Shown: positions 44,037-52,665, counted from the first letter of the stretch. The stretch: DNA of 57,194 bases from Streptomyces turgidiscabies Car8 (GCF_000331005.1 NZ_AEJB01000131.1:1-57194), one strand, 5' to 3'. Notes: a model not told the origin generated them from the letters alone. Made by a program: numbers and translations.

Positions 44037-44528
44037 ATGAGGTATTCGGCTTCCATGGACGTCGTACTCCGCGAGGTCCACGACAGTGACCTGCCGGTCT
44101 TCTTCCGGCAGACGAACGACCCCGAGTCGCTGCTGATGGCCGCGTTCACGGCGAAGGACCCGACCGACCGGGCCGCCTTCGACGCCCACTGGGAGCGGAT
44201 CCGTGCCACGCCCGACGTCGTGAACCGCACGGTCCTCGTCGACGGTGACGTGGTGGGCAGCGCTGCGGTGTACGGCGAGCCGGGCTCCCGCGAGGTGACG
44301 TACTGGATCGACCGCTCCTACTGGGGCCGAGGTATCGCTACGGCCGCCCTGCGGGCTCTCGTCGCCGAGGTGCCGGACCGCCCGCTGCACGCGCGTGCCG
44401 CCGCCGACAACGCGGGCTCGCTGCGGGTCCTGGAGAAGTGCGGTTTCCGCGTGTCCGGGCACGACCGGGGGTTCGCCCAGGCGCGGGACGCGGAGATCGA
44501 CGAGGTCGTGCTGACGCTGGACGCCTGA
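44037..44528 (+). CDS. GNAT family N-acetyltransferase (RimJ/RimL-like)
   Basis: This 163-aa protein begins LREVHDSDLPVFFRQTNDPES, the acetyltransf_3 pattern. It has VTYWIDRSYWGRGIATAALRALV as the acetyl-CoA binding motif and NAGSLRVLEKCGFRVSG as motif B. It is related to RimJ/RimL-type enzymes; the acceptor is unknown. The ATG at 44037 has GGAGG ten bases upstream within the end of iclR, so the genes are co-transcribed. An ATG at 44055 is an alternative. Confidence 0.87.
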   Translation: MRYSASMDVVLREVHDSDLPVFFRQTNDPESLLMAAFTAKDPTDRAAFDAHWERIRATPDVVNRTVLVDGDVVGSAAVYGEPGSREVTYWIDRSYWGRGIATAALRALVAEVPDRPLHARAAADNAGSLRVLEKCGFRVSGHDRGFAQARDAEIDEVVLTLDA

Positions 44529-44639
44529 CCCTCGTACGACGGCACATGTGTCCCTTACAGCCTCCCGCGTTTCCTGAATGTGCCATGAGAAACCAGGCGG
44601 AGGGGAACGTTCCGTCCGGCGCCGCTCGTCTTCAGGCGG

Positions 44640-46094
44640 ATGAACAAAACGATCAGGCGCGCCTCCGTCTTCACACTGCTGCTCGTGCTCTCTCTGCTGG
44701 TCAGGGCGACATGGGTGCAGTTCTACGACGCGAAGGCGCTCGCGGACGACAGCAGGAACCGGCGGAACGCGATCGCGTTGTACGCGAACCCGCTCGGGAA
44801 CATCATCGTGGCCGGCGAGTCGGTCACCGGCTCGAAGGAGACGAACAGCGGGGATCTCAGGTACCAGCGGACGTACACGGACGGCAGCCTCTACGCGGCC
44901 GTGACCGGGTACAGCACGCCGCTGTTCACGCCGACGCAGCTGGAGGGCATCTACAAGGACGTCCTCGACGGTTCGGACAGCAGACTCACGACCGTCATGG
45001 ACACGGTCACCAAGGAGCATGCCGCCCCGGGGAACGTGATCACGACGATCGACCCCGACGTCCAGAAGGCGGCGTCCGCGGCGCTCGGTGACAAGAAGGG
45101 CGCGGCGGTCGCCATCGACCCGAAGACCGGCAAGATCCTCGCCATGGTCTCCACTCCGTCGTACGACCCCTCGACGATCACCGGTGCGAACGACGGCGAC
45201 ACCTGGACCAAGCTCAACGAGGACCCCGACAAACCGCTGGTCAACCGGGCGATACGGCAGCCGCTGCCGCCGGGCTCGACGTTCAAGCTGGTGGTCGCGG
45301 CGGCGGCTCTGGAGGACGGGCTGTACGGGTCGGTGGACGACCGTACGGCCAGCCCGGACCCGTATCCGCTGCCGGGTACGACCCGTGAGCTGACGAACGA
45401 GAACCCGGACGCGCCCTGCGCGAACGCCACGATCCGGGTCGCGCTGCAGTACTCCTGCAACAACGTCTTCGGGAAGATGGCCGTCGACCTCGGGCAGGAC
45501 AAGGTCAGGGAGATGGCGGAGAAGTTCGGCTTCAACGACGAGAAGCAGGACGTGCCGGTGCGGGCGTACCCGAGCGTGTACCCCTCGGACATGGAGAAGT
45601 CGCAGACCGCGCTGACGGGCATCGGGCAGTTCGATGTCACGGCGACGCCGCTGCAGATGGCCATGGTGTCCGCGGCGATAGCCGACGGCGGCAAGCTGGT
45701 CTCGCCGCACATGGTGTCGCAGGTCACGAACTCGGACGGGGATGTGCTGGAGGACTACGACAGCGAGGCGTCGACGAAGGAGATCGTCAGCTCCCGGACT
45801 GCTGAGCAGCTTCAGTCCGCCATGCAGACGGTCGTCTCCGACGGGACCGGGACGAACGCCCGGATATCCGGTGCGACGGTGGGCGGCAAGACGGGGACGG
45901 CTCAGCACGGGGAGAACAACAGCCAGACGCCGTATGCCTGGTTCACGTCGTATGCGAAGTCCCAGTCCAACGGGAAGGAGGTCGCCGTGACGGTGCTGGT
46001 CGAGCAGTCGGGGGCGGCCCGGTCCGAGGTGAGCGGGAACGGGCTGGCGGCGCCTGTGGCCAAGGCGATGATGGTTGCTGCGCTGGCTGGGTGA
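44640..46094 (+). CDS. Class B penicillin-binding protein (PbpA-like transpeptidase)
   Basis: This is a 484-aa protein. A single N-terminal membrane anchor (about residues 8-22) precedes an outer domain and a transpeptidase domain. The active-site motifs are SxxK at Ser213-Lys216 (PPGSTFKLV), SxN at 272-274 (SCN) and KTG at 417-419 (GGKTGTAQ). It crosslinks peptidoglycan during growth or sporulation. The length and motif spacing match actinobacterial PbpA-type enzymes; the usual partner genes (ftsW/rodA) are not adjacent. The ATG at 44640 lacks a good ribosome binding site. Confidence 0.93.
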   Translation: MNKTIRRASVFTLLLVLSLLVRATWVQFYDAKALADDSRNRRNAIALYANPLGNIIVAGESVTGSKETNSGDLRYQRTYTDGSLYAAVTGYSTPLFTPTQLEGIYKDVLDGSDSRLTTVMDTVTKEHAAPGNVITTIDPDVQKAASAALGDKKGAAVAIDPKTGKILAMVSTPSYDPSTITGANDGDTWTKLNEDPDKPLVNRAIRQPLPPGSTFKLVVAAAALEDGLYGSVDDRTASPDPYPLPGTTRELTNENPDAPCANATIRVALQYSCNNVFGKMAVDLGQDKVREMAEKFGFNDEKQDVPVRAYPSVYPSDMEKSQTALTGIGQFDVTATPLQMAMVSAAIADGGKLVSPHMVSQVTNSDGDVLEDYDSEASTKEIVSSRTAEQLQSAMQTVVSDGTGTNARISGATVGGKTGTAQHGENNSQTPYAWFTSYAKSQSNGKEVAVTVLVEQSGAARSEVSGNGLAAPVAKAMMVAALAG

Positions 46095-46109
46095 GGGATT
46101 TTGGGTGCT

Positions 46110-46149
46110 GCGCCGTCGTGGCTGGTCGCGCCCACGCGGCGGAGCCGCA
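46110..46149 (-). repeat. Streptomyces palindromic interspersed repeat, second family, copy 2
   Basis: This is the reverse-orientation copy of the element at 41500-41536. On the minus strand it reads GCGGCTCCGCCGCG then GGGCGCGACC and CCACGACGGC. It lies between the convergent penicillin-binding protein and purine permease genes. Confidence 0.6.
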
Positions 46150-46160
46150 AATTGTGACAG

Positions 46161-46187
46161 CCCCGCGCCCCTGAACGCAGCGCGGGG
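46161..46187. terminator. Hairpin between convergent PBP and purine permease genes
   Basis: CCCCGCG (46161-46167) pairs with CGCGGGG (46181-46187). It lies 16 bases past the permease stop codon, in the gap between convergent genes, and could serve either. Confidence 0.55.
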
Positions 46188-46202
46188 TCCCACCTCCGGA
46201 AC

Positions 46203-47654
46203 CTACTTCGTGCCGAAGAGCTGTTCGATCGGGTCGATCGCGAAGTAGATCAGGAACAGGGCGCTCGTGCCCCACAGGAGCCAGTGGACCTCCTTCGCCT
46301 TGCCGACGACCGCCTTGATGAGGACGTAGGCCAGGAAGCCGGCGCCTATGCCGTTGGTGATGGAGTACGTGAACGGCATCACCGCGATCGTCAGGAACGC
46401 GGGGATGGCGATCTCGTACTTGTCCCAGTCGATGTGCTTGACCTGGGTCATCATCAGGAAGCCCACCGCGACCAGGGCCGGGGCGGCGGCCTGCATCGGG
46501 ACGATGGTCAGGATCGGCGTCAGGAAGAGCGCGCAGGCGAACAAGCCACCGGTGACCAGGTTGGCGAAGCCGGTGCGCGCGCCTTCGCCGACGCCCGCCG
46601 CCGACTCGATGAACGAGGTCGCCGAGGACGAGGAGCTCGCGCCGCCCGCGACCGCCGCCGCACCGTCGATGAGCAGCACACGGCCCAGGTTCGGGACCTT
46701 GCCCTCCTCGTCCAGGAGGCCGGCCTCGGCGGTGATGCCGACGACCGTGCCCATCGTGTCGAAGAAGTCCGACAGGATCAGCGTGAAGATCAGCAGGACG
46801 ACGGTGATCACCGTGGTCTCGCCGAACGCGCCGAACAGGCTGAAGTGGCCGATCAGCCCGAAGTCAGGGGTGTCCGCGATCTTGTCGGGCCAGGCCGGCG
46901 TGGTCAGGCCCCAGCTCTTGACGTCGGCCACCGAGTTGATGACGAGCGCGAGCAACGTCATCGTGACGATGCTGATCAGGATCGCGCCCCGCACCTTGCG
47001 CGCGAGCAGGCCGATGGTCAGCAGGACGCCGAGACAGAAGACGACGATCGGCCAGCCGCTGAGCGTGCCCGTCCCGCCGAGCTGCACCGGGACCGTGGTG
47101 TTCGCGGCGTCCGGGATACGGCTGACGAAGCCGGCGTCGACGAAGCCGATGAACGCGATGAACAGGCCGATGCCCACCCCGATCGCCGCCTTGAGGGGCG
47201 CCGGAATGGCGTGCATGATCGCTTCTCTGAGGCCGGTCACCACAAGGACGCAGATCAGCAGGCCCTCCAGGACGACCAGGCCCATCGCGTCGTCCCAGCT
47301 CATCAGCGGGGCGATCTGGAAGGCGACCACCGCGTTGAGGCCGAGGCCCGCGGCGAGGGCGAGCGGGAGGTTGCCGCCGACGCCCATGATGATCGTCATC
47401 ACCGCGGCCACCAGGGCGGTGGCGGTGACGAGCTGGACGCTGTCGAGCTGATGGCCGAACTTGTCCTTGGCGCTTCCCAGGATGATGGGATTCAGGACAA
47501 GGATGTAGGCCATCGTGAAGAACGTGGCGAAGCCGCCCCGTACTTCGCGAGCGAAGGTGGATCCCCGCTCGGAGATCTTGAAGAAGCCGCCGACGCTGTT
47601 CGCCGCGGGGGGCGCGCCCTTCGGCCGGTCAGCCACCTTCTGTGGTTCGGACAT
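46203..47654 (-). CDS. NCS2/AzgA-family purine (adenine/guanine/hypoxanthine) permease
   Basis: This 483-aa membrane protein has about 12-14 helices. The N-terminus FFKISERGSTFAREVRGGFATFFTMAYILVLNP is the AzgA-type start. LPLALAAGLGLNAVVAFQI, LSDFFDTMGTVVGITAEAGLLDEEG and ATSFIESAAGVGEGARTGFANLVTGGLF are the family's substrate-binding and transport motifs. It would import purine bases by proton symport. The ATG at 47654 has a GAGGAGC site. No purine riboswitch is visible upstream. Confidence 0.93.
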   Translation of the reverse strand: MSEPQKVADRPKGAPPAANSVGGFFKISERGSTFAREVRGGFATFFTMAYILVLNPIILGSAKDKFGHQLDSVQLVTATALVAAVMTIIMGVGGNLPLALAAGLGLNAVVAFQIAPLMSWDDAMGLVVLEGLLICVLVVTGLREAIMHAIPAPLKAAIGVGIGLFIAFIGFVDAGFVSRIPDAANTTVPVQLGGTGTLSGWPIVVFCLGVLLTIGLLARKVRGAILISIVTMTLLALVINSVADVKSWGLTTPAWPDKIADTPDFGLIGHFSLFGAFGETTVITVVLLIFTLILSDFFDTMGTVVGITAEAGLLDEEGKVPNLGRVLLIDGAAAVAGGASSSSSATSFIESAAGVGEGARTGFANLVTGGLFACALFLTPILTIVPMQAAAPALVAVGFLMMTQVKHIDWDKYEIAIPAFLTIAVMPFTYSITNGIGAGFLAYVLIKAVVGKAKEVHWLLWGTSALFLIYFAIDPIEQLFGTK

Positions 47655-47706
47655 GGCGGTTGCTCCTCGTTGCCTTATCGATCTGTGTGCGGATGCTGGC
47701 TGGATT

Positions 47707-47721
47707 GTTCACGTGTTGAAC
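47707..47721. promoter_or_regulatory. Inverted repeat upstream of the purine permease gene
   Basis: GTTCA-CGTGT-TGAAC has perfect 5-bp arms and lies about 55 bases upstream of the permease start, within the 289-bp gap shared with the divergent sigma factor gene. It is a candidate operator; the regulator is unknown. Nothing else is recognised in this gap except an AAGGGGGGAG ribosome binding site for the sigma factor gene. Confidence 0.35.
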
Positions 47722-47943
47722 CGTTCCCAGGTTTTCTCCGTGTTACGGAATCAGGATCGACCTGTTGTACGGCACTCGAAGGGCCTTACGCACGCCTGAT
47801 ACTCTCTCGGCTCTCGCGCCAAACGATCACCGTCTCTTCACCGGCGCACCACAGCGGCCGTATACGCGGGGCCGCCCGGGTACACCCGGCAGCCGCCGCC
47901 GGCCTGGGAGTACTCAGCGAAACCAAGGGGGGAGAGGTCGCCC

Positions 47944-48510
47944 GTGGGCACTGTCGTCGACGACGCAGCCTCTGTGGAGTTCCATGCCTTCTTCGAGCGG
48001 CACTACGCCGAACTCGCGCGCCTGGCCCACCTGCTGACGGGCGAGGCCGACGCCGCCGACGACCTGGCCGCGGACGCGCTGCTCGCGTTGTGGCACCGCT
48101 GGGACCGGGTGCGGGCCGCCGATCATCCGGTGGCGTACGCGCGCGGTGTGGTCGCCAATCTGGCCAAGACCCGTATCCGCAGCGCGGTCCGGGAGCGTCG
48201 GCGCATCACCCTGTTCTGGTCGCAGCGGGAAGAGAAGACGGAGAATCCCGACATACCCGGCGCCATCGATGTCCAGGCGGCCCTGCGCAGACTGCCGTTC
48301 CGCAAGCGGGCATGTGTGGTGCTCCGGCACGCCTTCGACCTCTCGGAGAAGGACACCGCGCTCGCCCTGGGAGTTACTGTCGGTACGGTGAAGAGCCAGA
48401 CGTCCAAGGGAATGGCCGAACTGCAGCGGCTCCTTGGCACTGACGAGGCCCCGCTTCGAATGCGTACCCCTGTGCGCACCACCGGCGGAGCGGGAGGAAC
48501 CAAACGATGA
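47944..48510 (+). CDS. ECF-type RNA polymerase sigma factor (SigE family)
   Basis: This is a 188-aa sigma-70 protein with region 2 (FFERHYAELARLAHLLTGEADAADDLAADALLALWHRW) and region 4 (ALRRLPFRKRACVVLRHAFDLSEKDTALALGVTVGTVKSQTSKGMAELQRLL) only, hence extracytoplasmic-function type. The GTG at 47944 has a purine-rich AAGGGGGGAG site. The next gene overlaps its stop (ATGA) and encodes a single-pass membrane protein that may be its anti-sigma factor. Its regulon is unknown; the neighbouring pectin genes are candidates. Confidence 0.9.
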   Translation: MGTVVDDAASVEFHAFFERHYAELARLAHLLTGEADAADDLAADALLALWHRWDRVRAADHPVAYARGVVANLAKTRIRSAVRERRRITLFWSQREEKTENPDIPGAIDVQAALRRLPFRKRACVVLRHAFDLSEKDTALALGVTVGTVKSQTSKGMAELQRLLGTDEAPLRMRTPVRTTGGAGGTKR

Positions 48511-49373
48511 GGACGCCGCACGACGAGCTGCGCGCCGGGCTGCGCGACGCGGCCGAGGCGTACGAGCCCGACCGCGCGCGCATCCTCGCCCGGGTGGAGC
48601 GCGGTATGGCCGCACCCGAGGAGAAGCGTCCCCGGCGCCGGGCGACTCGTCCGCCGCTGCTGGCCTGGGCCCGGGTCGCGGGGGCGACCGCCGCCGTCTC
48701 CGGGATCCTCGCGATGGGCGGATACGCCCTGGCCTCCGTGGTGAAGAGCGACGAGACGCCGGCCGACCCGACCGTCTCGGTCTCACCGCTGCCCACCCCG
48801 TCCCCGGACGCGACCAGCCGGGCACCGATCCAGCCGGCCCCCGAGCCGTCCAGCGGCAACACCCACGACGACGAGCCGAGTTCGACACCGACGCCCACCC
48901 CGACGCCGAAGGCCTCGAACACCGTGGCCGCGCCGGACGCGAAGGGCACCGAGGACGGGCCGCTGTGGTCGGACGGCTCGGTCGATCCGCACAGCAACGA
49001 CTTCTGGGCGCAGAGCAACGTCACCATCAAGACCTCCGAGCAGCTCACCGCTCTCACCGTCGAGTTGAGGATCGCCCAGACCGGCGGGGTCACCTCCGCG
49101 GGTGCCTGGCGGTCGGCGGCGGAGGACGACTTCGATCTGACGGTCGCCGAGCGCGACGGTTTCCTGGTCTACACGTGGGTGCTCAAGGACGGCCACAAGG
49201 TCTGGCCGGGTGAGTGGGTCTTCGCGGGCCAGTACGACCACACGCGCGGCGGCCGGGACGCGAAGGACGACACGTACACGGTGACGGGTGAGGCAGCGGG
49301 CGAACAGCTCGCCGTGAAGGGCGACTTCGCGGGTCAGGACGACCAGGACTCGTCCGACGAGGGCGATTCGTAG
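48507..49373 (+). CDS. Single-pass membrane protein, putative anti-sigma factor
   Basis: This is a 288-aa protein. The cytoplasmic N-terminus (about 1-50) is charged and helical and could bind the sigma factor. One membrane helix follows (about 55-77, WARVAGATAAVSGILAMGGYALASVV). A Pro/Ser/Thr linker (about 85-145) leads to an extracytoplasmic domain (about 155-265). No zinc anti-sigma HxxxCxxC motif is present. The ATGA overlap with the sigma gene implies joint translation. The anti-sigma role is inference from position and topology. Confidence 0.7.
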   Translation: MRTPHDELRAGLRDAAEAYEPDRARILARVERGMAAPEEKRPRRRATRPPLLAWARVAGATAAVSGILAMGGYALASVVKSDETPADPTVSVSPLPTPSPDATSRAPIQPAPEPSSGNTHDDEPSSTPTPTPTPKASNTVAAPDAKGTEDGPLWSDGSVDPHSNDFWAQSNVTIKTSEQLTALTVELRIAQTGGVTSAGAWRSAAEDDFDLTVAERDGFLVYTWVLKDGHKVWPGEWVFAGQYDHTRGGRDAKDDTYTVTGEAAGEQLAVKGDFAGQDDQDSSDEGDS

Positions 49374-49465
49374 AGCCGGGCAGCGGCTCCCGAAGAATTT
49401 CGCCGGACACGGCAACCCTTTCCGCCCCGGTGGCGACCAAGGCGGAGAACCGTTCGAAACCGGCA

Positions 49466-49484
49466 GTGGTTCGTACGGAACCAC
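49466..49484. promoter_or_regulatory. Inverted repeat upstream of the rhamnogalacturonan lyase gene
   Basis: GTGGTTC-GTACG-GAACCAC has perfect 7-bp arms and lies about 70 bases upstream of the lyase start. It is a candidate operator or promoter-proximal hairpin. I did not find the same motif upstream of the other pectin genes. Confidence 0.45.
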
Positions 49485-49554
49485 CTACGGGTTCTGGCCA
49501 TCTGTCATCACGTACGAGCAAGCGAATCTTCCAGCACGACGGAGTCCGGCAGTC

Positions 49555-51240
49555 TTGAGCACGCACAGGAGAAACCTCAGTCGCCGCAGGCTGCTGGCCG
49601 CTTCGGCCGTGGGCGTGGCCGGGACGGGCGCCGCGGTGGCGACCGGCAGCGGCCTGCTGTCGTCCGCGTCGGCGGCTACTTTCGGCCACACCGACGACGG
49701 CAAGAACTTCGTGATCAACACGGGCGCCTCACTCGTCTTCAAGATCTCCAAGTCGACCGGCGACCTCACGTCCCTGGTCTACCGGGGCAAGGAGTACGAG
49801 GGGTACGGCGGCAGGCACTCGCACGTCGAGTCGGGGCTCGGCGCGTCCACGGTGAGCATCAGGCAGTCCGGCTCGACGATCCTGGTGAAGGTCGCGCACG
49901 GGGCGATCACCCAGTGGTACGCGGCCCGCAGCGGCCAGAACAACGTCTACCTGTGGACCAACAAGGCGGACGCCTCCTTCACGGCGACCCGCTTCCTCGT
50001 CCGCCTCAGGCCGGGCATGTTCCCGAACGAGGGATCGGACTCCTGGATCGAGGCCTCCGACAAGATCATCGAGGCCGGGGACGTCTGGAAGCGGGCGGAC
50101 GGCACCACACACTCCAAGCACTACTCCGGCAAGCGGGTCATCGACTACGACCACATCGGTTTCACAGGCGGTTCCGTCGGCCTGTGGCTCGTGCGCTCCA
50201 ACCACGAGAAGGCGTCCGGCGGGCCCTTCTACCGCTCGCTGCTGCGCCACTCGAACGACAAGGGCGCGGGACTGTACGAGATCCTGCACTACAACGAGGC
50301 CCAGACCGAGCCGGAACGTTTCGGCCTGCAGGGTCCCTACGTCCTCTCCTTCACGGACGGCGGCGCTCCCTCGCCCTCCCTCGCCGCCGCCCGCCTCGAC
50401 ACCTCCTGGGTGGACGGGCTCGGCATCACCGGCTGGGTGGGCGCGGCCGGGCGCGGCAAGGTGGCCGGCGTCGGCATCAAGGGGATGGACGCGAAGTACC
50501 CGTACACCGTGGGCTTCGCGAACCCGGGCGCCCAGTACTGGGCGAAGGCCGCTGCCGGTACCGGCGCCTTCTCCTGCAAGGGGATGCTGCCGGGGACGTA
50601 CACGCTGACCGTGTACAAGGGTGAACTGGCCGTGCGCACCGCTTCGGTGACGGTGAGGGCGGGTGGCGCGACCGCGCTGAACAGCATCACCGTGACCGGG
50701 GACCCGTCCGCCGCGAAGACGATCTGGCGGCTCGGGGACTGGGACGGCACACCCGGCGAGTTCAAGAACGCCAAGCTGATGACGTACGCGCACCCGGCGG
50801 ACGCCCGCGCCGCGAAGTGGACGGGGAACGTCACCATCGGCGGCTCCCAGGCGGCGTCGGGGGACTTCCCGGCCTACATGTGGAGCGGCGTCAACGACGG
50901 CGTCCTCGTGTACTTCAAGCTGACCGCGGCCCAGGCCGCCGCCGCGCACACCCTGCGTATCGGCATCACGGACGCCTTCGCGGGCGGGCGCCCGCGCGTC
51001 ACGGTCAACGACTGGGTGTCGGCCGTCCCCCTGGCGTCCACGCAGCCCTCGACGCGTTCTCTCACCACGGGTTCGTACCGGGGGAACAACCGTACGTTGA
51101 CGTACAGCGTCCCTTCCAGTGCGTGGAAGACGGACCCGGGGCAGTACAACGTACTGAAGATCAACATCGTCAGTGGTTCGAGCGGCACGGCGTTCCTCAG
51201 CCCGGGCACCTCGTTCGACTGCCTGGATCTGCTGGCCTGA
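49555..51240 (+). CDS. Secreted rhamnogalacturonan lyase, PL4 family
   Basis: This 561-aa protein starts at a rare TTG at 49555 with GGAG upstream; no other start precedes the signal. The N-terminus SRRRLLAASAVG is a twin-arginine signal with an SSASAA cleavage region. The catalytic beta-sandwich domain (about 45-310) contains the KHYSGKRVIDYDHIGF and LWLVRSNHEKASGGPFYRSLL stretches of PL4. It is followed by an FnIII-like domain (about 325-385) and a C-terminal carbohydrate-binding-like domain (about 390-561). The enzyme cleaves the rhamnogalacturonan I backbone of pectin by beta-elimination. A strong hairpin ends the gene. Confidence 0.85.
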   Translation: MSTHRRNLSRRRLLAASAVGVAGTGAAVATGSGLLSSASAATFGHTDDGKNFVINTGASLVFKISKSTGDLTSLVYRGKEYEGYGGRHSHVESGLGASTVSIRQSGSTILVKVAHGAITQWYAARSGQNNVYLWTNKADASFTATRFLVRLRPGMFPNEGSDSWIEASDKIIEAGDVWKRADGTTHSKHYSGKRVIDYDHIGFTGGSVGLWLVRSNHEKASGGPFYRSLLRHSNDKGAGLYEILHYNEAQTEPERFGLQGPYVLSFTDGGAPSPSLAAARLDTSWVDGLGITGWVGAAGRGKVAGVGIKGMDAKYPYTVGFANPGAQYWAKAAAGTGAFSCKGMLPGTYTLTVYKGELAVRTASVTVRAGGATALNSITVTGDPSAAKTIWRLGDWDGTPGEFKNAKLMTYAHPADARAAKWTGNVTIGGSQAASGDFPAYMWSGVNDGVLVYFKLTAAQAAAAHTLRIGITDAFAGGRPRVTVNDWVSAVPLASTQPSTRSLTTGSYRGNNRTLTYSVPSSAWKTDPGQYNVLKINIVSGSSGTAFLSPGTSFDCLDLLA

Positions 51241-51260
51241 GCCCCCCTCGGCCAGTCAGA

Positions 51261-51294
51261 GAGCCCCCTGCCGGTGACGACCGGCAGGGGGCTC
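51261..51294 (+). terminator. 15-bp hairpin terminator of the rhamnogalacturonan lyase gene
   Basis: GAGCCCCCTGCCGGT (51261-51275) pairs perfectly with ACCGGCAGGGGGCTC (51280-51294) around GACG, followed by ATTTCT. It lies 20 bases past the stop codon. Confidence 0.92.
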
Positions 51295-51307
51295 ATTTCT
51301 GACACGT

Positions 51308-51355
51308 GGGTCTTCTTACGGATTGGGCTTCTTACGCGTGGGGGCTTCTTACGCA
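51308..51355. repeat. Three direct copies of CTTCTTACG at the end of the pectate lyase gene
   Basis: CTTCTTACG occurs at 51312, 51328 and 51345, at 16- and 17-base intervals with partly conserved GGG flanks. It lies between the terminator of the lyase gene and the stop codon of the convergent pectate lyase gene. The function is unknown. Confidence 0.6.
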
Positions 51356-51364
51356 TGTTGTACG

Positions 51365-52519
51365 TCAGTTCATGGTGGCCCCGACGGCCGTCGTGGCCAC
51401 CGTCAGGAACGTGGTCGCCGGCAGTGAACCGTCGGGCTGACGGGGGCCGTACGCGGTCGTCGCGTCCTTCGACCTCAACGCCGGAGTCGGGACGCCGCTG
51501 TCCCAGTTGTCGGCGGCCGGGACGGTCGACGGGCCCAACTCGGCCGGTCCGCCCTGGTTGTTCACCGCGAGGTTCCTGGTGAGCCGGGCCCTGCCGGTGG
51601 CGAAGTAGAACCCCGACCGGGCGTTGGCGTAGGCGGTGTTGCGACGCAGCACGATCGCCGCGGTGTTGGAGTTCTCCGTGAACCCGTGCAGGTTGTTGTC
51701 CCAGGCCGCGTTGTCGTTGACGGCATGCGCGGCCGAGGCGCCTCCGCCGCCCAGCTTGAAGCCGTTGCCGTTGCCCTCGAAAGCGGGGTCCTTCCAGCGG
51801 TTCCTGCCGTTACCGAAGGCCCAGCTGTGCTCGACGGTGACGGGGGTGGAGAACTGCCAGAGGTCGATCCCGTCGTCCGCGTTGTCGTAGAGGCGCGCTC
51901 CGGTGATCCGGTTGCCGGTGCCGGAGCCGAACTTTATGGCGAGGCCGTCGGCGTTCCGGCCGTGGCCCGCCGGGTCGTAGTTGAGGTAACTGTCCAGGTT
52001 CTGGACGAGGTTGCCGGTGGTGCCGTCGCCGCGCAGGGTGAAGCCGGAGTCGCCGTTGCGCGCGGTGACGAGGTTCGTGAAGATCCCGCCGACGGACGAG
52101 GTGACGACGAAACCCTGGGCCGGGGAGTTCTGGAAGGTGAGGTTCCGGACCGTCCAGTAGTCGCCGTAGATCCCGGCCAGCCAGGAACCGGCGGGCAGCT
52201 TCGAACCGTCGATCCGCACCTTCTCGCCGCCGTACGCCTCCAGCGTGATCCGCGCCGAACTCGTGCCGTTCGCCGTCGACTTGAGGGTGGCCGTCGGGTA
52301 GTACGTACCGGCGCGCACCTGGATGACGCTGCCGGCCACCGCGTTCCTCACCGCGGACTCCAGCCCGGCGGTGCTGGACACCGTGACCGTGGCGCCAGTA
52401 GCACCGGCGCCGTCGGGCGAGAGGCCCAGGTAGACGCCACCCGCACCCGAGGACAGCGCCACCGCGGCGGCGATGGACAGGGTGCCGTTTCTGCGGTGCC
52501 GACCGCTGCCGATGCGCAC
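51365..52519 (-). CDS. Secreted pectate lyase, PL9 family, paralogue 1
   Basis: The protein is 384 aa from the GTG at 52519, chosen for its AAGGAA site. A Sec-type signal (about 1-40) precedes a right-handed beta-helix. IQVRAGTYYPTATLKSTANGTS is the first coil. YDNADDGIDLWQF carries the calcium-binding Asp cluster. GNGFKLGGGG carries the likely catalytic Lys of PL9. The enzyme cleaves polygalacturonate by calcium-dependent beta-elimination. It is a close paralogue of the gene at 56011-57135 and is divergent from the GH43 gene. The longer frame to 52732 is not coding. Confidence 0.9.
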   Translation of the reverse strand: MRIGSGRHRRNGTLSIAAAVALSSGAGGVYLGLSPDGAGATGATVTVSSTAGLESAVRNAVAGSVIQVRAGTYYPTATLKSTANGTSSARITLEAYGGEKVRIDGSKLPAGSWLAGIYGDYWTVRNLTFQNSPAQGFVVTSSVGGIFTNLVTARNGDSGFTLRGDGTTGNLVQNLDSYLNYDPAGHGRNADGLAIKFGSGTGNRITGARLYDNADDGIDLWQFSTPVTVEHSWAFGNGRNRWKDPAFEGNGNGFKLGGGGASAAHAVNDNAAWDNNLHGFTENSNTAAIVLRRNTAYANARSGFYFATGRARLTRNLAVNNQGGPAELGPSTVPAADNWDSGVPTPALRSKDATTAYGPRQPDGSLPATTFLTVATTAVGATMN

Positions 52520-52551
52520 GGGACGTTCCTTTCCTCGCCGGACGGGGACGC

Positions 52552-52595
52552 GAGCCGGGCTGCGGCCCCGATGAGGTGAGGTCGCAGCCCGGCTC
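52552..52595 (-). promoter_or_regulatory. 13-bp hairpin in the pectate lyase 5' region
   Basis: GAGCCGGGCTGCG (52552-52564) pairs perfectly with CGCAGCCCGGCTC (52583-52595) around an 18-base loop, 33 bases upstream of the pectate lyase start. It may stabilise the mRNA or act as an attenuator. No T-run follows on either strand. Confidence 0.55.
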
Positions 52596-52654
52596 TGCTG
52601 CCTTGTTGCCGCCCGGCCGAAAAGGGTTGCCATGATCCGCAGCACGGTCGCGTC

Positions 52655-52665
52655 GAAACTTTCGG
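52655..52665. promoter_or_regulatory. CGAAA-N-TTTCG palindrome in the divergent pectate lyase/GH43 promoter
   Basis: CGAAACTTTCG lies between the divergent pectate lyase and GH43 starts. It matches the CGAAA-N-TTTCG palindrome described, as I recall, upstream of Streptomyces xylanase genes as a repressor-binding site. This suggests shared control of both genes by a polysaccharide-responsive regulator. Confidence 0.55.

Noticed and set aside
46084..46202. Insertion-sequence remnant between the convergent PBP and purine permease genes
   Set aside because: The short palindromic repeats lack a transposase fragment or target duplication and fit the common Streptomyces intergenic repeat type.
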